DNA of 64,000 nucleotides from Casuarius casuarius. Taxonomy: Eukaryota > Chordata > Aves > Casuariiformes > Casuariidae. The stretch lies in NCBI GenBank assembly GCA_003342895.1, contig PTFA01000005.1, positions 1,624,618 to 1,688,617 of the forward strand, written 5' to 3'. The notes below the pieces were generated by a model. The model ran no database searches and was not told the origin of the DNA. It saw only the letters and a program-made list of their open reading frames with translations. A program made the position numbers and the translations under genes. Positions 13,713 through 26,187 of the stretch are shown piece after piece; the stretch's first letter is position 1, and each line of letters opens with the position of its first letter.

Positions 13713-16700
13713 CCCCCAACTCATACCATGTCCTTCCCGAGTCCCAGGTTCACTACAATTTTCATGGTAATCCTATCTACTCATTCCCCCAACAATATCC
13801 AATCTGCTTTTCTCTTCCCACTGCCTAACTTCCAGTACTGGCTTCCAATCCTAACAGATTATTTGTCCTAATCTGCTCTGCACACCGAAATGCTGATTCT
13901 TGCTTCTGCTGTATTTGTATCAAGCAGCTGCTTGGAAACAGCCTGGTGTTTGGTGAATAGTGACTGTATGTTCCTGCAGCGCAGGTGGAATCGCTGGGAA
14001 ACGTCACTGCTAAATCTGCGATACCTCTGCTGAGCACATGTGAATAGACAATGTGCTTAACTGTTAGCCAGTTTAGATAGATTTAAACAGGGGCATCAAA
14101 AGTCTCTGGTACAAGGACCAAATTTTTTCATAAAAGATTACCGTTGTGAAAAAAGATAAAAAATATTTTTTCATACTTTGTTCTTGAAAACACTGTAGTT
14201 CAGTGAAAGTATAGATTCTTTCAAAAGGACACAAAAACAAACAAAATCTCAGATTCAATCAAACGACACATGAAATTTCAACTAAAAAGGTTAAAAGCTT
14301 TTGCAAAACCATAAACAATTGATCAAAGAAGCTACTTAATGGGATACACTAAACAGCTTTAACAATAGATTGTACTACTAGCTTAACCAATGGGATAGGA
14401 GGCTGACAAATAATTTTAAAGAGATGTATTAATTTTCTGGAAAAGTCCTGAGCATCTACTTTTCAGACCTGAACACACAATACTTTTTGGGAAAAAATAT
14501 TCTGTCATGAAATACTAAATAAGAAAATCTTTTTAACGCCTTATCCACTAATCTTACATCCATTAAGAAAGTTTGTTTATTCATTTTCTAGTATTTGTGC
14601 TCCAAAAACATTACAAAATTTATTAATGACTGTTTTTACATATAACAAACATTTTTGACACGCAGTGTAGAAGTTTTTATGTCTTAATGAACTATTTTTA
14701 TTTCCGATAGTCCTTCCTAAATAGTTTTCCCTATGACACACACACCTCTTTTCCCAAATCCAGTCATGTAAAAACCTTTTATCATCTGCTCCATTAGAAG
14801 AATTTTAATTATAGGATGCCATGAAAACTGAAACTAATAAAAGCACCAGAAATTCTCTGACCTTCTGACAATTATTGTCAAGACAGACAGCTACGTTGAC
14901 CCTAAACATTGTTAAAAATAACACAGATATCAGCCTTCTGATAGTTTTGTAACACAGTTTTATATACATGCAGTCACAAAAGAAATCTCTGAGGAAAAAC
15001 ATCTTGGATTAAGAAATTTACTATGTCAAGATATTATTACACAAACGCTCTTTGAAAGGAGTGCTCTTTGACATCGAGCAGAAGGCTGGTCACAGAATCC
15101 AAAATTAAACTGACATTGTACCAATGATCTCAATGGATATACAAGTTGTGAAGCAATCTTTTACTTGCTCTCACTTTATTATTATTTCTAATGTGCTGCT
15201 GCACATAGCGTTACAGAGCGCTTTCGCACAAGAAGCCCGATTGGCGTGGAAATTCTAGTGCAATCTTGCTCTGCCAATGCATGGGCAATGGGGTGAAAGA
15301 CAAGCTGCAGGATGTCCCAAGCAACTGCGGCAAAGAGAAGCAAAAACATGGGCACAATGTTAAGCTGTCCAAATAAAAATGAAGTTAGACTAACACAGCC
15401 AAAAAGTAAAAGCATCTCAGAAGGCTGTTTTCAGCATGACTGATCAGATGTATACTGCAGCACTTTGTTTGTACCCATACCATCCATACCCACTAAAGTA
15501 ACTCACCATATACTCTGTGGTAACCCAAATACATAAAAGCACAGGTGAACACACATGCAACACATACATAATCACATGGGGTTGGCAATAGCCTCTCAGT
15601 TTGCCAGGGAACTTACTAGCTTGGATGGATGGCTCAATAAAACTTCAGGGTGCTAAAGGGAGAAAAAAGATAGGAAAAGAAGGGGAGAATTGGGGATAGG
15701 AACAGTGTGAGAGAGAAAAAAAAAAAAGATGTAACAAGAAAACAATTTAAAAATAGTTGCAACAGTAATTTACTAAGGACAGAACCTTCATTTGTGGTTT
15801 TAGGACTTAATACTACAAAGCTTTTGAAACAGGAAAAGTGTGGAGAGTTACTACAGTGCAAGTCCCAAACTTTATCTTGATTTCTTATGGTGACAGTTTT
15901 TGTCCAGTCCTCACATACTTAATACAGTTCTGTGTTCAGGCTTAGAGATGGCAAATAGGCTGAGCAGAACTCTTATTTCTAGTGCTTCACTTATATGAAT
16001 TACAAGACAGCTAAATGGTTTAGGAAACTATCTGAAAAACTGACACAATGATGAACACAGTTGCCGGGTTTTTACTTTTATTTTTAATAGACATCCTGAT
16101 TTCCCTGGCAGCCTTTCTCTTTCCAGGTTGCTAAGCTGAATACATCATTTATACTGCTTTTTTGAAAAAAACAAAACAAAAAAATCCCAAACATAACCCG
16201 CTGTGAATGAAATGTAACATTTCTATCTCAACTACCAATATATCACTAATATTTCTGGTTGGGACAGGAAATTCACGTTCACAAGAAGAAAAGCACCAGA
16301 GCCTGTACTAAACTAACTGAGTCAAATCCTAGGAAACATACAATTTGGAACAAGACTTCAGTCAGTCATTTCTTGCTGTCCCTTGAAAGATGTTATCCTC
16401 CTTAACTTGAAGGAAGAACACCACAGCACAAGAAAATCTGATGAGTGAGCCTGTTGAATCTAGAGCTATATTCCTGGCAGAGAATCACTGTTAATATTCT
16501 CTGGTAGAAAGTCTCTCGAACTGCACCGAGTGGAAATTTGTTAAAATATTGTCTTGGATTTTTTCTTTTCTTTAACCTTGATCCCTTTAAAATAAGCAAA
16601 ATAGCTATAGGGAGAAAAATATACACTGGAAACGAAGAAAAAAATCTGCTCATCTTTGCTGGAAAGTATTCTATTGTCATTAGGTCTCGCCCAGATTATA

Positions 16701-19087
16701 AAAACAAAACAGAACAAAATATATTGAGTGGGAAAAACAAGAGGCAGAAAAAGACAGGAACAGAACATCCTGGAGAAGAAACAATGAGAAGGAACACATT
16801 ATCACTAGAAAAATGTTACATTAACATAGAAGTTTGAAAAACAGAGTTTCCTAAAAAAAACCCACTTCACAAAAAAACAATCTTAAGTGAAATCTTTGGA
16901 GAGAATCCCGTGTGTGACTGCCTGCTTTGAAACTTTAGTGATTCCATCTCAGCAAAAAAGGAGGTTGTGTAAGGCAGCACAAGAGACCAAGTAAACTCAG
17001 CAGGGATTTATGGCTTTCTTCCTGTATTCAGAATCTCCTGCTCACAGGGTGCTGACAATTGAGCACAGAGTAAACGATAGTGGAACAATCAGAACATGAA
17101 GCACACAGGTTTGCATAGCCATAGTATCATTATTAAAAAGCAAACAAAACAGGAAGAATCCCCAGTGAATATGAAAAACACTGCACTTTTATTAGCTAAA
17201 TAGGTATCACATCCACACAGGGATCACCATAAAATATTTATTAGTAAGAAAAGAAACAGTAACCAAGAGAACTGGGCATCTAGAATCAGATACTGGAGAC
17301 TGAATATATGGAAAGAAAGGTATCATCATCAACTCTTCAGCACCACTGCAGTCCACTTGGCTAATAATATTTCATTTTAGTGTAATGTTAAATACTTTTT
17401 ACTGAAGAAGTGGAAGCCTGCAGTGTTCATGAGTTCTCAAAGGCTCACTGTTTAAAGATTAGCAAAGGGATTTTCCAAGGACTGCCCAAATCTTTTTTAT
17501 CTAATGGTTTAACAGTACTCTGATTCAGCCTCTTGTGTCAGGATCTTAATGACTATGGTGATTAAATTTAACTGAAAGTACTCAAACTGTTCAGTCGAAA
17601 TAGAGGAAAGGAAAACACGACTGATGTTAGACTCACCTCTATTCAAACTGCAAGGGCAATAACCTGAAAGGAAAGCTTCTTGCCATTTACTGCTAAGAGC
17701 TACACAAGACAGAGTCCTTCTTTCACGTAAGTACCTCATGCAAAACAGCACTAAGCTAATGCAATAAAACCTAACATAATAAACTGTATAAACTATAATA
17801 TAACTATGACAGTTATTTGCAAGAGTGGATAATGCAGATGTGTAAAATAGTGTTTAGAAGACTTAAATTGGAGCTGGATTAGCTATCATACAATTGTTTC
17901 AAAGATGACAGAAGAAACTAATCNGCTTTGAAAATGTCAAATTGCTTGAATAGCTATCTTCAATGCATTGAAAGAGAGAAACCCTTTAAAAATACACTTT
18001 CCTACTTTTCCGCAAACAATGAACTACATTGGCAAATTAAAAACAACTGGAAAGAGGCTTTGAAAGAAATATCCAAGCATATTCATAAGCTAAAACATAT
18101 TCCNGTGGTTGCTAACGATACTTGCTTGAGTAACTAGGAGTGACCGTGATGTGGTTCTAGAAACCAAGGAGGTCAGTACAACTTGAGGAAAGAAAGTCCC
18201 AGTTAACTGCATGAAAGCATATCTCAGTCTTGCAGTTGAAATTCCTTCTAAACTATCATTCCAGACTGACTTATTAACACCAAAAAAACTTTCCCTTGAA
18301 TGAAAAGAATGCAGTAGCCCAACATCACAGGGTATTTAAAAAAAGGAATAAGGTATAGACAATTTTGTCTCACTAGGACTCGAGAGAGTAGATTAGGGTA
18401 TCCACATAGGAGATAACTGTCCAAATGTCCTAGTATGTAATAATGCCTGAAGCAGAGGAGGAGGAGAAGATATTCAAAGTACCATGGAAGGGCTGTACAT
18501 AGGCAATGGTAGGTTATCAATTTTGTTTGCTTGTAGAAATGAAACCATCCTAACTGAAAGAGAGAAGGTGGTTTCTTTGGATGTGAAGATGAGAATGTAT
18601 CTGTGTTTATAATACAATGAATTTCTATTCCATTTTTCTCAGAACCAAACAAAGAATACAGTTATGTGTACAATAGCTATTGTGAATAGTTAGAAGTGTA
18701 TTTTAAATTTAGCTGTTTTCCTATTTTAAGCCTCAGGAAAAGGATCACAGGAATCTTCTTAATTACCTCCTGAAACAAAGAGAATAGACTATAAAAATAT
18801 ATAGTCTTATGAACTGGCTCAGGTTCCTTATGTAATGTTCCTGGATATCAGCAACTAAGAACAATCCTCTCTAAAATCGAATGAGCAGAGGTAGGCCTAA
18901 AGGAATTATAATGAAGAGCTGTCATTGCAGTGCAAATTAACCTAGCTAGCAGTGCTTCACCAGGTTTTGGTCAACCTCTACACCCATTCGTGCTATTGAG
19001 ATGCTGACTGCATATAGTGAGACAGTCATCTCTGGTGAAGCAGTGACAAGCAGTACATTCACAATCAGTAAATACATCATCACTAAT

Positions 19088-19163
19088 CATTCCCTAAATA
19101 ATTTTATCCCCTACATAATCATTCCCTAAATAATTCCCTAATAATTTTATTCCCTAAATAATA
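19088..19163. repeat. ATTCCCTAAATAA short-repeat cluster
   Basis: The word ATTCCCTAAATAAT or a clipped version recurs four times within 76 bp, alternating with TTTTAT(T/C)CCC. Confidence 0.8.
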
Positions 19164-19226
19164 TTTATTCATAACTTAACTTTATTTGATATGTGCTCTC
19201 CTAAGTCAATACTATTTTTGTAAAAG

Positions 19227-19252
19227 TAACAAAGGTAACAAAGGTAACAAAG
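19227..19252. repeat. 9-bp tandem repeat AACAAAGGT
   Basis: Three consecutive GTAACAAAG-type units. Confidence 0.9.
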
Positions 19253-20612
19253 GTCTTCATTGCATCTGTCTCTACAAAATCAATACTATTATCCACTTGC
19301 TACAATAACCTCTGGCAAATCTTAGCTATGATTCAAATCATTATCAAAAACACACTGTCAAAGGCTGAAACTGCAATTCGTGACATCTAGAATTCAAAAT
19401 GAAAGGGTCCTTCAGGACATCTGAAATACTCACCCACTGTGTGGTACACTGAAAACAGCCTGGTAAAAGTGTACAACTGTCTGTTCTTGCTCTATGCACT
19501 TTGCTGGATAACAGCAAAGTTTTACTTGTAATTGTTTTATTTGGTATAATAGAACCAAAAAGAATGGCAAACATGGGTCTAGATATGAGTATACGGAGCT
19601 CCACTCACACAGAATTCTCAAGTGCCTTAACACCCACTTTGCACTCGCACAGTAAAAATGCTGAAAAGCTCTTAATTGTTGCCTCAGAATTTGTTCTCAA
19701 ATTCAGCTGAGGTTCAAATGTTCTCAAATCAATTCTCAAATTCAGCTAGGAGAGCTCCAGACTACAGCACAGGCATTCTTCTTTTTCATGGCTAGATGTA
19801 AAGAAATAGCTAGGACTCTACAATCCAAGAGTTAAATTTCTTTAAATACTGTGTGCTGCATTTTGCACTTTTTGTAAGTAAAATTGTCATCGCTATTTCG
19901 ATTAATGGTTTTGATGCTTCTATATTCCCTGGTATTTTAAGTTTAAATAAAATTTGTATTCCTCTAAAAGGTGCAGTATAAGGACTATTCACATCTAAAA
20001 TAAAGGAGGCTTGCAACCCACAGAAAATCCAAAGATTCCGTTCAAATAAATTAGCTTGCCTGTAATAATGTATTATTCTGCTATACTGCAAACTCCTACA
20101 AACTGTGTTAGCTGTGACTGGCAGTGAGATTAAAACAAAAGACTACGTAGTTCATCAGTGATCTACTCTTTTCATTTTTTTTTATGCATTTCCATGTGTC
20201 AATTATGCATTTGAATTTATCACATTAACACCTACATGCATTGACAATTGATACTTATGAAATGTTTAGCCTATAAATTTTTAGCTTGTATACCAGTTCA
20301 ATGGCACATTTATCGTTGCGTATAGTACTGAGGCAGACTAAGTCTGTAATTCCTATTACCTGTTAAGAAAAAACATAGTCAGCACCACTGTCATTGTATG
20401 TAAAAAAATTCAAAATTAGTGCTAGTATCAGAAAGTTGCTTTCTGACAGGCTTAGCTTGTAATAAGTTTTGAATTGACAAAACTTCAGAGTACTTTGCTA
20501 ATAAGCAATTTACAGAACTCAAGCTCGAGAACCACAGCCTTGTGCATAAACATATCCAATTTGTCTAACACTGCTTACTTATGCTACATATGTAACTATG
20601 AAGGAAGATTAC

Positions 20613-20753
20613 CTTTTTCAGTTGAGTTTCCATTTTCAAACATTCTTCCTTTTTCTGCTCCAATGCAATTTCCAGTGTCTTGAGTCTTGAATCCTTCTTC
20701 AGTCCTGATGAAGCTAGAGATGAAGCATGTTCCTTCAGATCCAGTAGTGACGT
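20613..20753 (-). CDS. ERC1: ERC1 coding exon 8 of 9 in window (TSLLDLKEHASS...METQLKK)
   Basis: This 141-nt exon encodes 47 residues: TSLLDLKEHASSLASSGLKK, DSRLKTLEIALEQKKEE and CLKMETQLKK. The acceptor is gttttattttag and the donor AAG|GTAATC; both phases are 0. The EHASSLASSGLKKDS segment is Ser-rich and breaks the coiled coil. It contains the single Cys of the block. A 13.3-kb intron follows before the last visible exon. Confidence 0.95.
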
Positions 20754-21891
20754 CTAAAATAAAACATGTAAAGTAACTCTAACAAGAAAATATTCTTTAC
20801 ATGCAGTAGCTAGCTTCTTTTTTGTCTGTTTTCTTCCTATCCCTTCACATTGTGTTCAGGATCCCAATTTAGAGCAAAACATTTTGTTGGAACGTTCACT
20901 GGATGTTCATGGAGTTGACTTAAGACAGCTTAATTCAGATTTAAAGATCAAAATAAAACCTTGTCTAAGTCCACTTTAAAATCATTTTTAAAGATGAAAG
21001 ATTCTGTAAACTGGCACTGGTACTTCAGTATAGTGATAGTCATGTTTAAGTAAAATTATGTCCAAATAAAATTAATTATATATATTTAGCAGAGTTGGCC
21101 ACTGTATCTAAAACTGCGAGTATGCAAAGTTTTTCTGTATACAGCTGCTATGGGGTCAAAATGATTCACACTACCTATCATGAATGGACTTCTCAGCTTC
21201 TTGTTTCATGAATCATTTTTGTGTTAAGCTGTTCATTTCTTTCCTGCCAAATGTCGACTTCCATGTAAAAAAAAAATCTTAGCAGTTGCTAGGTGCAATT
21301 TTCTCATATTGATTCAACTTGATTGAGTTTTGAAATAAGATTGTTAGTTTGAATTTTACAATTCCAAGAGAGGAACAGAGAACATTTATATTTCTGTGAT
21401 ATAATTAGGTTAATTTATCTAGCCAGTAGGCATCACCACCAACAGCCCACTTAAATTTTGACTCTTCAGAGTCAAAAGAGGTAGTAATATTGTTTGCATA
21501 AAGGAAAAAACATTATCTGTATGCTTTCTGTGCCTGCAGCTTTGCTCTACCTCTGTCCTTGCCTCCTTATATTCAAACTGGAACAAGCTTGTTCTTTACC
21601 TTCAGTTGTATATAAGCATTGCTCCAGTAAATGCTATTGTTGACGATTGGTCGTTCACTAGTACTACTTATGATTAAACTGAAGCAAATAACGGGACTGT
21701 ATGCTATCCATAAAAAGATGGTTCTGAAATATTTATGTTTGAAAAATTCCCAAACAGTGCATTTCACTAGATAAACTTGTTGAAGGACCATTACCATGAA
21801 GGAACAGTTTACTTCATCTAAAATATATGCACATAACATATATATATAACAAACAATTCTAATACAACAGACTCATTCTGTTGCTCTTAAC
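20754..21891 (-). other. ERC1: ERC1 intron, 1.1 kb
   Basis: Runs from the gttaag donor to the gttttattttag acceptor. AT-rich; nothing else recognised apart from a short TATATATATA run near 21838-21847. Confidence 0.85.
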
Positions 21892-22032
21892 CTCTTTCTC
21901 TGTGAGATCTCCTTGTAAAACGCTGACTTTCTCTTTCAGGTCCTTAATATCTTTCTTGTAGTTGTCGATCTCCTCCTGTTTTTCTCGTTCATCTCTGTCT
22001 CGTTGCTCCTTCAGGCGCTCAATGGTCCTTTC
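21892..22032 (-). CDS. ERC1: ERC1 coding exon 7 of 9 in window (ERTIERLKEQRD...GDLTEKE)
   Basis: This 141-nt exon encodes 47 residues: ERTIERLKEQRDRDEREKQ, EEIDNYKKDIKDLKEKV and SVLQGDLTEKE. The acceptor is cttttgtcag and the donor GAG|GTTAAG; both phases are 0. It contains a highly charged ERLKEQRDRDEREKQEE stretch typical of the ERC rod. Conservative differences from recalled human ERC1 are Leu to Ile after YKKD, Leu to Val in SVLQ and Ser to Thr in DLTEKE. Confidence 0.95.
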
Positions 22033-23431
22033 CTGACAAAAGAAAGTACTCTGTGAAGAAAATTCCTCTCAGTCAGTTCAACTTTTGAGTATTATCACAA
22101 CACCTCTTACACACAGTAGAGGATGAGTGCAAGATATGGCCATTTTCTTTTCTTTACTGTTGTACAACAGCTTCTCAAGAAGGAGGAAAACCGACTTGAA
22201 AAATCTATGGATTCATTTGCTAAGATGCATCAGGCTGTTCAGTGCTGCAGTTGTCTTATGTCTGAATGTTCACAGCGCTGCTGCAGTGTAATGTAATTTA
22301 TCTAGTTCTGGTAATCNAAATTCACTTACAAAACCTAGACCAGTATATAATACACATTGCTTTCTTACTTATTTAAGTTTTATTTTTCCAAAATGTCCAG
22401 ATAAGTCTGTAGCCCTTCAGAGAGAAAGAGCTGTAGTGCAGATGAGACACCAGGATGAACGTGGGTTAAGAGAAGGCAATAAAAACAACTTTCCTGTACA
22501 CTAGATACCAACAGAGCCTTGGCTATCTTGAAAGGTGAAGGGATACAAGTGAATTTCATTTATAAAACCCTGAGCTTAGGCTAAGCTTTATGAAAGCTTT
22601 ACATGTATAGAATCTGACAGACTAAAGGAGCTGTAATGCTTGTTCTCCAGGAATTAAGAAAAAAATACACAGTAATGCTAAAAAGTTGTCCCACCAAAAC
22701 AGAATAAATACTGCTGTTTCCTCAGTCAACTATATCCTGAGAACTGAGCAAGCATGAAAATACAGTGAGAACAATAAAGCTGAAAATATAGTGAGACTGA
22801 AATACAGTTGCACCAGGCTATTCATGTTGATTCAATATTGGGAACTAAAACCTAATTTGAAATAACAAAACTTTAAAAATTTTAAAATATCCATCATTAA
22901 AATATCTGAGGAAAAAAGATAAAATGAAATGAGACACTGGTCTGACTTAAAAAAGAAAAAAATGCAGAAGAATCCACAGCTGAAACATACTGTGTCCCAC
23001 AGCAGTACCAAACATGCATCATACAAAGAGACAACAGTGCAAGCAGGACGCCAAGAATATGAATGTAACAAAGAGCACTATTTTCTTCCACACAAAGTTA
23101 TGGGAAGTCGCTAATGACTAGAGCAATAGCCTGTGGCTCAGCTCTACCTCTTGCCTTACTCATAGTACTTAAAACTGCACAGCCGGCTGATTATATAGGA
23201 TGGCAACACAGATCACCACTCAGAATATCCTCCACTGCCCTCTAGTGAGCGATCAGCTCCCTCAGCAACAGGCTCTCCTCACTCCCCTGGCAGAGATAAA
23301 GAATGTCACTGCCATATCACATTAGAGATTTTTTATGCAGAGTTCAAGAAACATATGGAAAAGCTGACTTTAGAGACATTATTAATAGAAGGACTTTCAG
23401 AAGTAAGGAACTTTCTGCTTTTCGTACTCAC
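22033..23431 (-). other. ERC1: ERC1 intron, 1.4 kb
   Basis: Runs from the gtgagt donor to the cttttgtcag acceptor. Contains a more GC-rich 150-bp segment (about 23140-23290) that includes the CTCF-like motif at 23232-23248. No other element recognised. Confidence 0.85.
23232..23248 (-). promoter_or_regulatory. CTCF-like binding motif
   Basis: The + strand reads CCACTGCCCTCTAGTGA; its reverse complement TCACTAGAGGGCAGTGG fits the CTCF core (CCASYAGRGGGCRSY) at all but the first position. It sits in a locally GC-richer segment, about 185 bp past the donor of exon 6 in the transcript. No occupancy can be inferred from sequence alone. Confidence 0.4.
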
Positions 23432-23569
23432 TTTTTCTGCAAGTGCTTCTTCCAGAGTGGTCAAGGCAGTGTCTGTGTTTGTGGTGTCAGCTTGCAGGGA
23501 TTTCACTCGATCCTTCAAACTGCTCATCTGCTTCTCCTTGTCTCTTAACTGTTCTTGAAGATTTTCAAT
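23432..23569 (-). CDS. ERC1: ERC1 coding exon 6 of 9 in window (IENLQEQLRDKEKQ...EEALAEK)
   Basis: This 138-nt exon encodes 46 residues: IENLQEQLRDKEKQMSSLKD, then RVKSLQADTTNTDTAL, ending EEALAEK. The acceptor is ttcttctttaag and the donor gtgagt, a near-perfect U1 site; both phases are 0. The DTTNTDTAL segment is a polar interruption between heptad stretches and matches ERC1 rather than the ERC2 version with SSNTD. This is the first of three closely spaced exons (20613-23569) after the largest intron. A CTCF-like motif lies about 190 bp downstream in the sense direction, at 23232-23248. Confidence 0.95.
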
Positions 23570-24367
23570 CTTAAAGAAGAAAGGTGAATTTTAAGAAAAA
23601 AATACAAAACCAGCTTAGAAGTATACTAAACTCAGGAATACTCACTTCAAAATGTTCTTAAGGCAAGGAAACTAAGCAAGGGCTTAGTCCCATAAGCCTC
23701 TATCAAAACAACAAGCAATGCAACCAAAAATAATGAATATTAACAAGGCATCAGCAACCTTTTCAAAAATTAGGAAAGACTTCAGAGCAAGAAAGTCTAA
23801 ATAATGTTTACACAAACAATATAAACTGGGTGTTATTCATAATTTCTCAGGATGTTGTGTACTGGCTGACTAAAGGAAATAATTAGCCTTGAAATTAAGG
23901 AAAAACTGTCAGTGTAATAACAATACTATCGGAAAAATTTGAGAAAACATTTCTGTACATAAAAGAGGCACTTGATAATTAAGAAGTTGTGGGGAGGACT
24001 AAGTTTTTCCTTAGATACTGTCACATTCTTCACTGTATTTGCATATTGCTTTTTGTCTTATATGATGGTTTGCTAAATAGTGAACAAAGCATCATTCCTC
24101 AGGCAGAAAATATCTTGGCCTTGTTTTCTGCAGATTTAGAATTCCAATAATTTAAGAGTTCTGAATATATCTCTTGACAGACCAAAAATCTTTTATTCAA
24201 ATGAGAAAACCCAATAGCAAAGCTAAACCCATTTTATGCATGCACGTACACCACAAGAAGCAAACACATATTGGCACATTAACATTACAATAACCCATCA
24301 AAAACAAATTTTTCAGTGAGGGATTGGACTGGGTACAGATTTTTGAGCTGCTTCCTTTTTGCTGTTG

Positions 24368-24395
24368 TTGCTGACAATTTCTTGCTGACAATTTC
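24368..24395. repeat. 14-bp tandem duplication
   Basis: TTGCTGACAATTTC occurs twice in direct succession. Confidence 0.95.
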
Positions 24396-26153
24396 TTTTT
24401 GCATCAGCAAACGTCCATCACAAACGGAGAAAGCTACGTGGCATATAAGGTACCTATCTCCAAAACACTTGTAGCAAGATAATCTTTCAAAGAAATTTAG
24501 CTAACATGACAACCCCAAAGGCTATCTAGTCCAGCATTTAGTAAATTAAATGCAAGCATCACTAGCCTGCCTTTTTGGCTCACCTGTCTTTCTGTGAGCT
24601 CATGAATCAAATGCAGCTCAGTTCCTCCATAGCAGAAAACTGAGCAACTCCTACAACGGCTGAGTGCAAGTGTTTGTACTTAAGGCGCTCACACAAGAGA
24701 AAATGAGCTGCTGCCAGCACTTAACAGCAGTTAGCAGCTCCTTGCTTAGTGGAAATACAGCAACCACCCCCACTTTTCACTCTCCAGCCCTGGAAGAACT
24801 GAGCTGCTGGGAATACAGAGCAAATGGCTACTTCAATCAACTACCTTGTTACCATCTGTATTAAAATCACTCCTGGGCAATGGTTTTAGAAAAAGGTCTA
24901 CACCAACAGCGATAAACTTAAAAGACTGTGCAGGAGGTTGAATGTTTAATCACAAAAGCTGGTTAGATGTGTAACAAGTGGAAGCAGGGAGAAGGCAGCA
25001 AGAAGGCCCTAATTCCGGGAAACCCTTGCTGAAGTTCCTTTGTAAACCATGGCCGCTGGAGAAGCCTCCTGGCATATTTTTCTCCATATGATTTTTTTAT
25101 TTCTATTATGCAGGCATATGCGAACTTATGATCCAGCTTTGTACACAATCTCTATATTAGTGACAGCACAAGAACTATATACAGTTTTTTCCTTTTTTAG
25201 GTATGTACTGAAATTGGCTTTGGCTTATCTTCCTCATTAATTTCTCTTAAAAAAAAAAAAAGTATTAGGCTTCTGAGCTATGCTTAAAATTTAAATTAGA
25301 GCAGAGCACAAATGACACTATAAAACAAACTTTAAAGAGCATGCAAAAGCATGACAAGTATCATCTCATGTGACCCAGATATAGATGTATCGTAACACTG
25401 AAAACCCCTATTTCTTTATACACTCCTATCTATTATTTAATGCCTTCCTAGCATATGCTTGTAGCACAGGGAGCTAAAAGTTACCAGCCTCAGACGGAAT
25501 GCTAATCGTTCTGAATGAGAAGTCTTCATGGTGCCCACACATGCAGTGACTGAACTAGGTAACATCCCCAAGAGTAGCCTACGTGGCTGCTCCTGCCCTT
25601 ATAAGCTTTCAGAGTGTCATCAGCTGTCTAGACAGACTGGCTGTTTAGATAGCCAACCATGAAAATATACTACAAAGAAGTGTGAGCTATTCTTAGACTC
25701 ATGTTTGCTTCTGGAGGCGAAACACTCTAGCACAGGCTCCAACTGGCTGAACAGGGGATAGTGCAGAGTGACTTTCTGCTGTGAGCAAACTGCACACAAG
25801 AGACACAGCTAAATAATTCAACATCAGCATATGTTAAGCTGCTTGCCAAGGCATGCGGCACAAAACTAAATGGGGCACATGCATTTAAATGTTTCAATAA
25901 CACACTGTTTATTGTGACCAGAGTAAAATGTCAGCTCTGTAACAGTATTATATATGACTACTGCATCTTTTCATTACAACTGCACCATCCTATACACCAA
26001 GAAAATGTAATGTGTACAAAGTGTAAACCTGTCCGTTCTTTCAGCCTCCAAGTATGCTTCATCGTGTCTGGAGTAACAAATCATTTTTTCTTTAGTCTGC
26101 AGGGAACTGCAGGTACACTGAAATGTTTCAAGTCACACTAATAGCTGTATGCC

Positions 26154-26187
26154 AAAAAAAAAAAAAAAAAAGAAAGAAAGAAAAAAA
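26154..26187. repeat. A18 run followed by GAAA repeats
   Basis: Eighteen A bases, then GAAAGAAAG and another short A run. No retroelement body was recognised upstream. Confidence 0.9.

Larger units (their letters stand above)
7273..20612 (-). other. ERC1: ERC1 intron, 13.3 kb
   Basis: Bounded by the gtaatc donor of the METQLKK exon and the ttttttctttacag acceptor of the AHEAALE exon. Mostly AT-rich unique sequence. Contains a more GC-rich patch at about 8740-9550, a T17 run at 10340-10356, a TTTTA microsatellite at 12445-12468, a 51-bp tandem duplication at 13611-13712, a CpG-containing patch around 15185-15420, purine tracts, an ATTCCCTAAATAA cluster at 19088-19163 and a small AACAAAGGT array at 19227-19252. 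No further ERC1 exon was recognised. Confidence 0.8.

Noticed and set aside
13451..13828. 125-codon + strand frame with repeated QFYPPTPLAP
   Set aside because: The repeat comes from a 51-bp DNA duplication that is a multiple of three; the flanks look non-coding and the strand is opposite to ERC1.
18248..18652. 134-codon minus-strand frame
   Set aside because: Composition is Leu/Tyr/Phe/Cys-rich as expected from translated AT-rich intron; no motif, splice context or similarity recognised.
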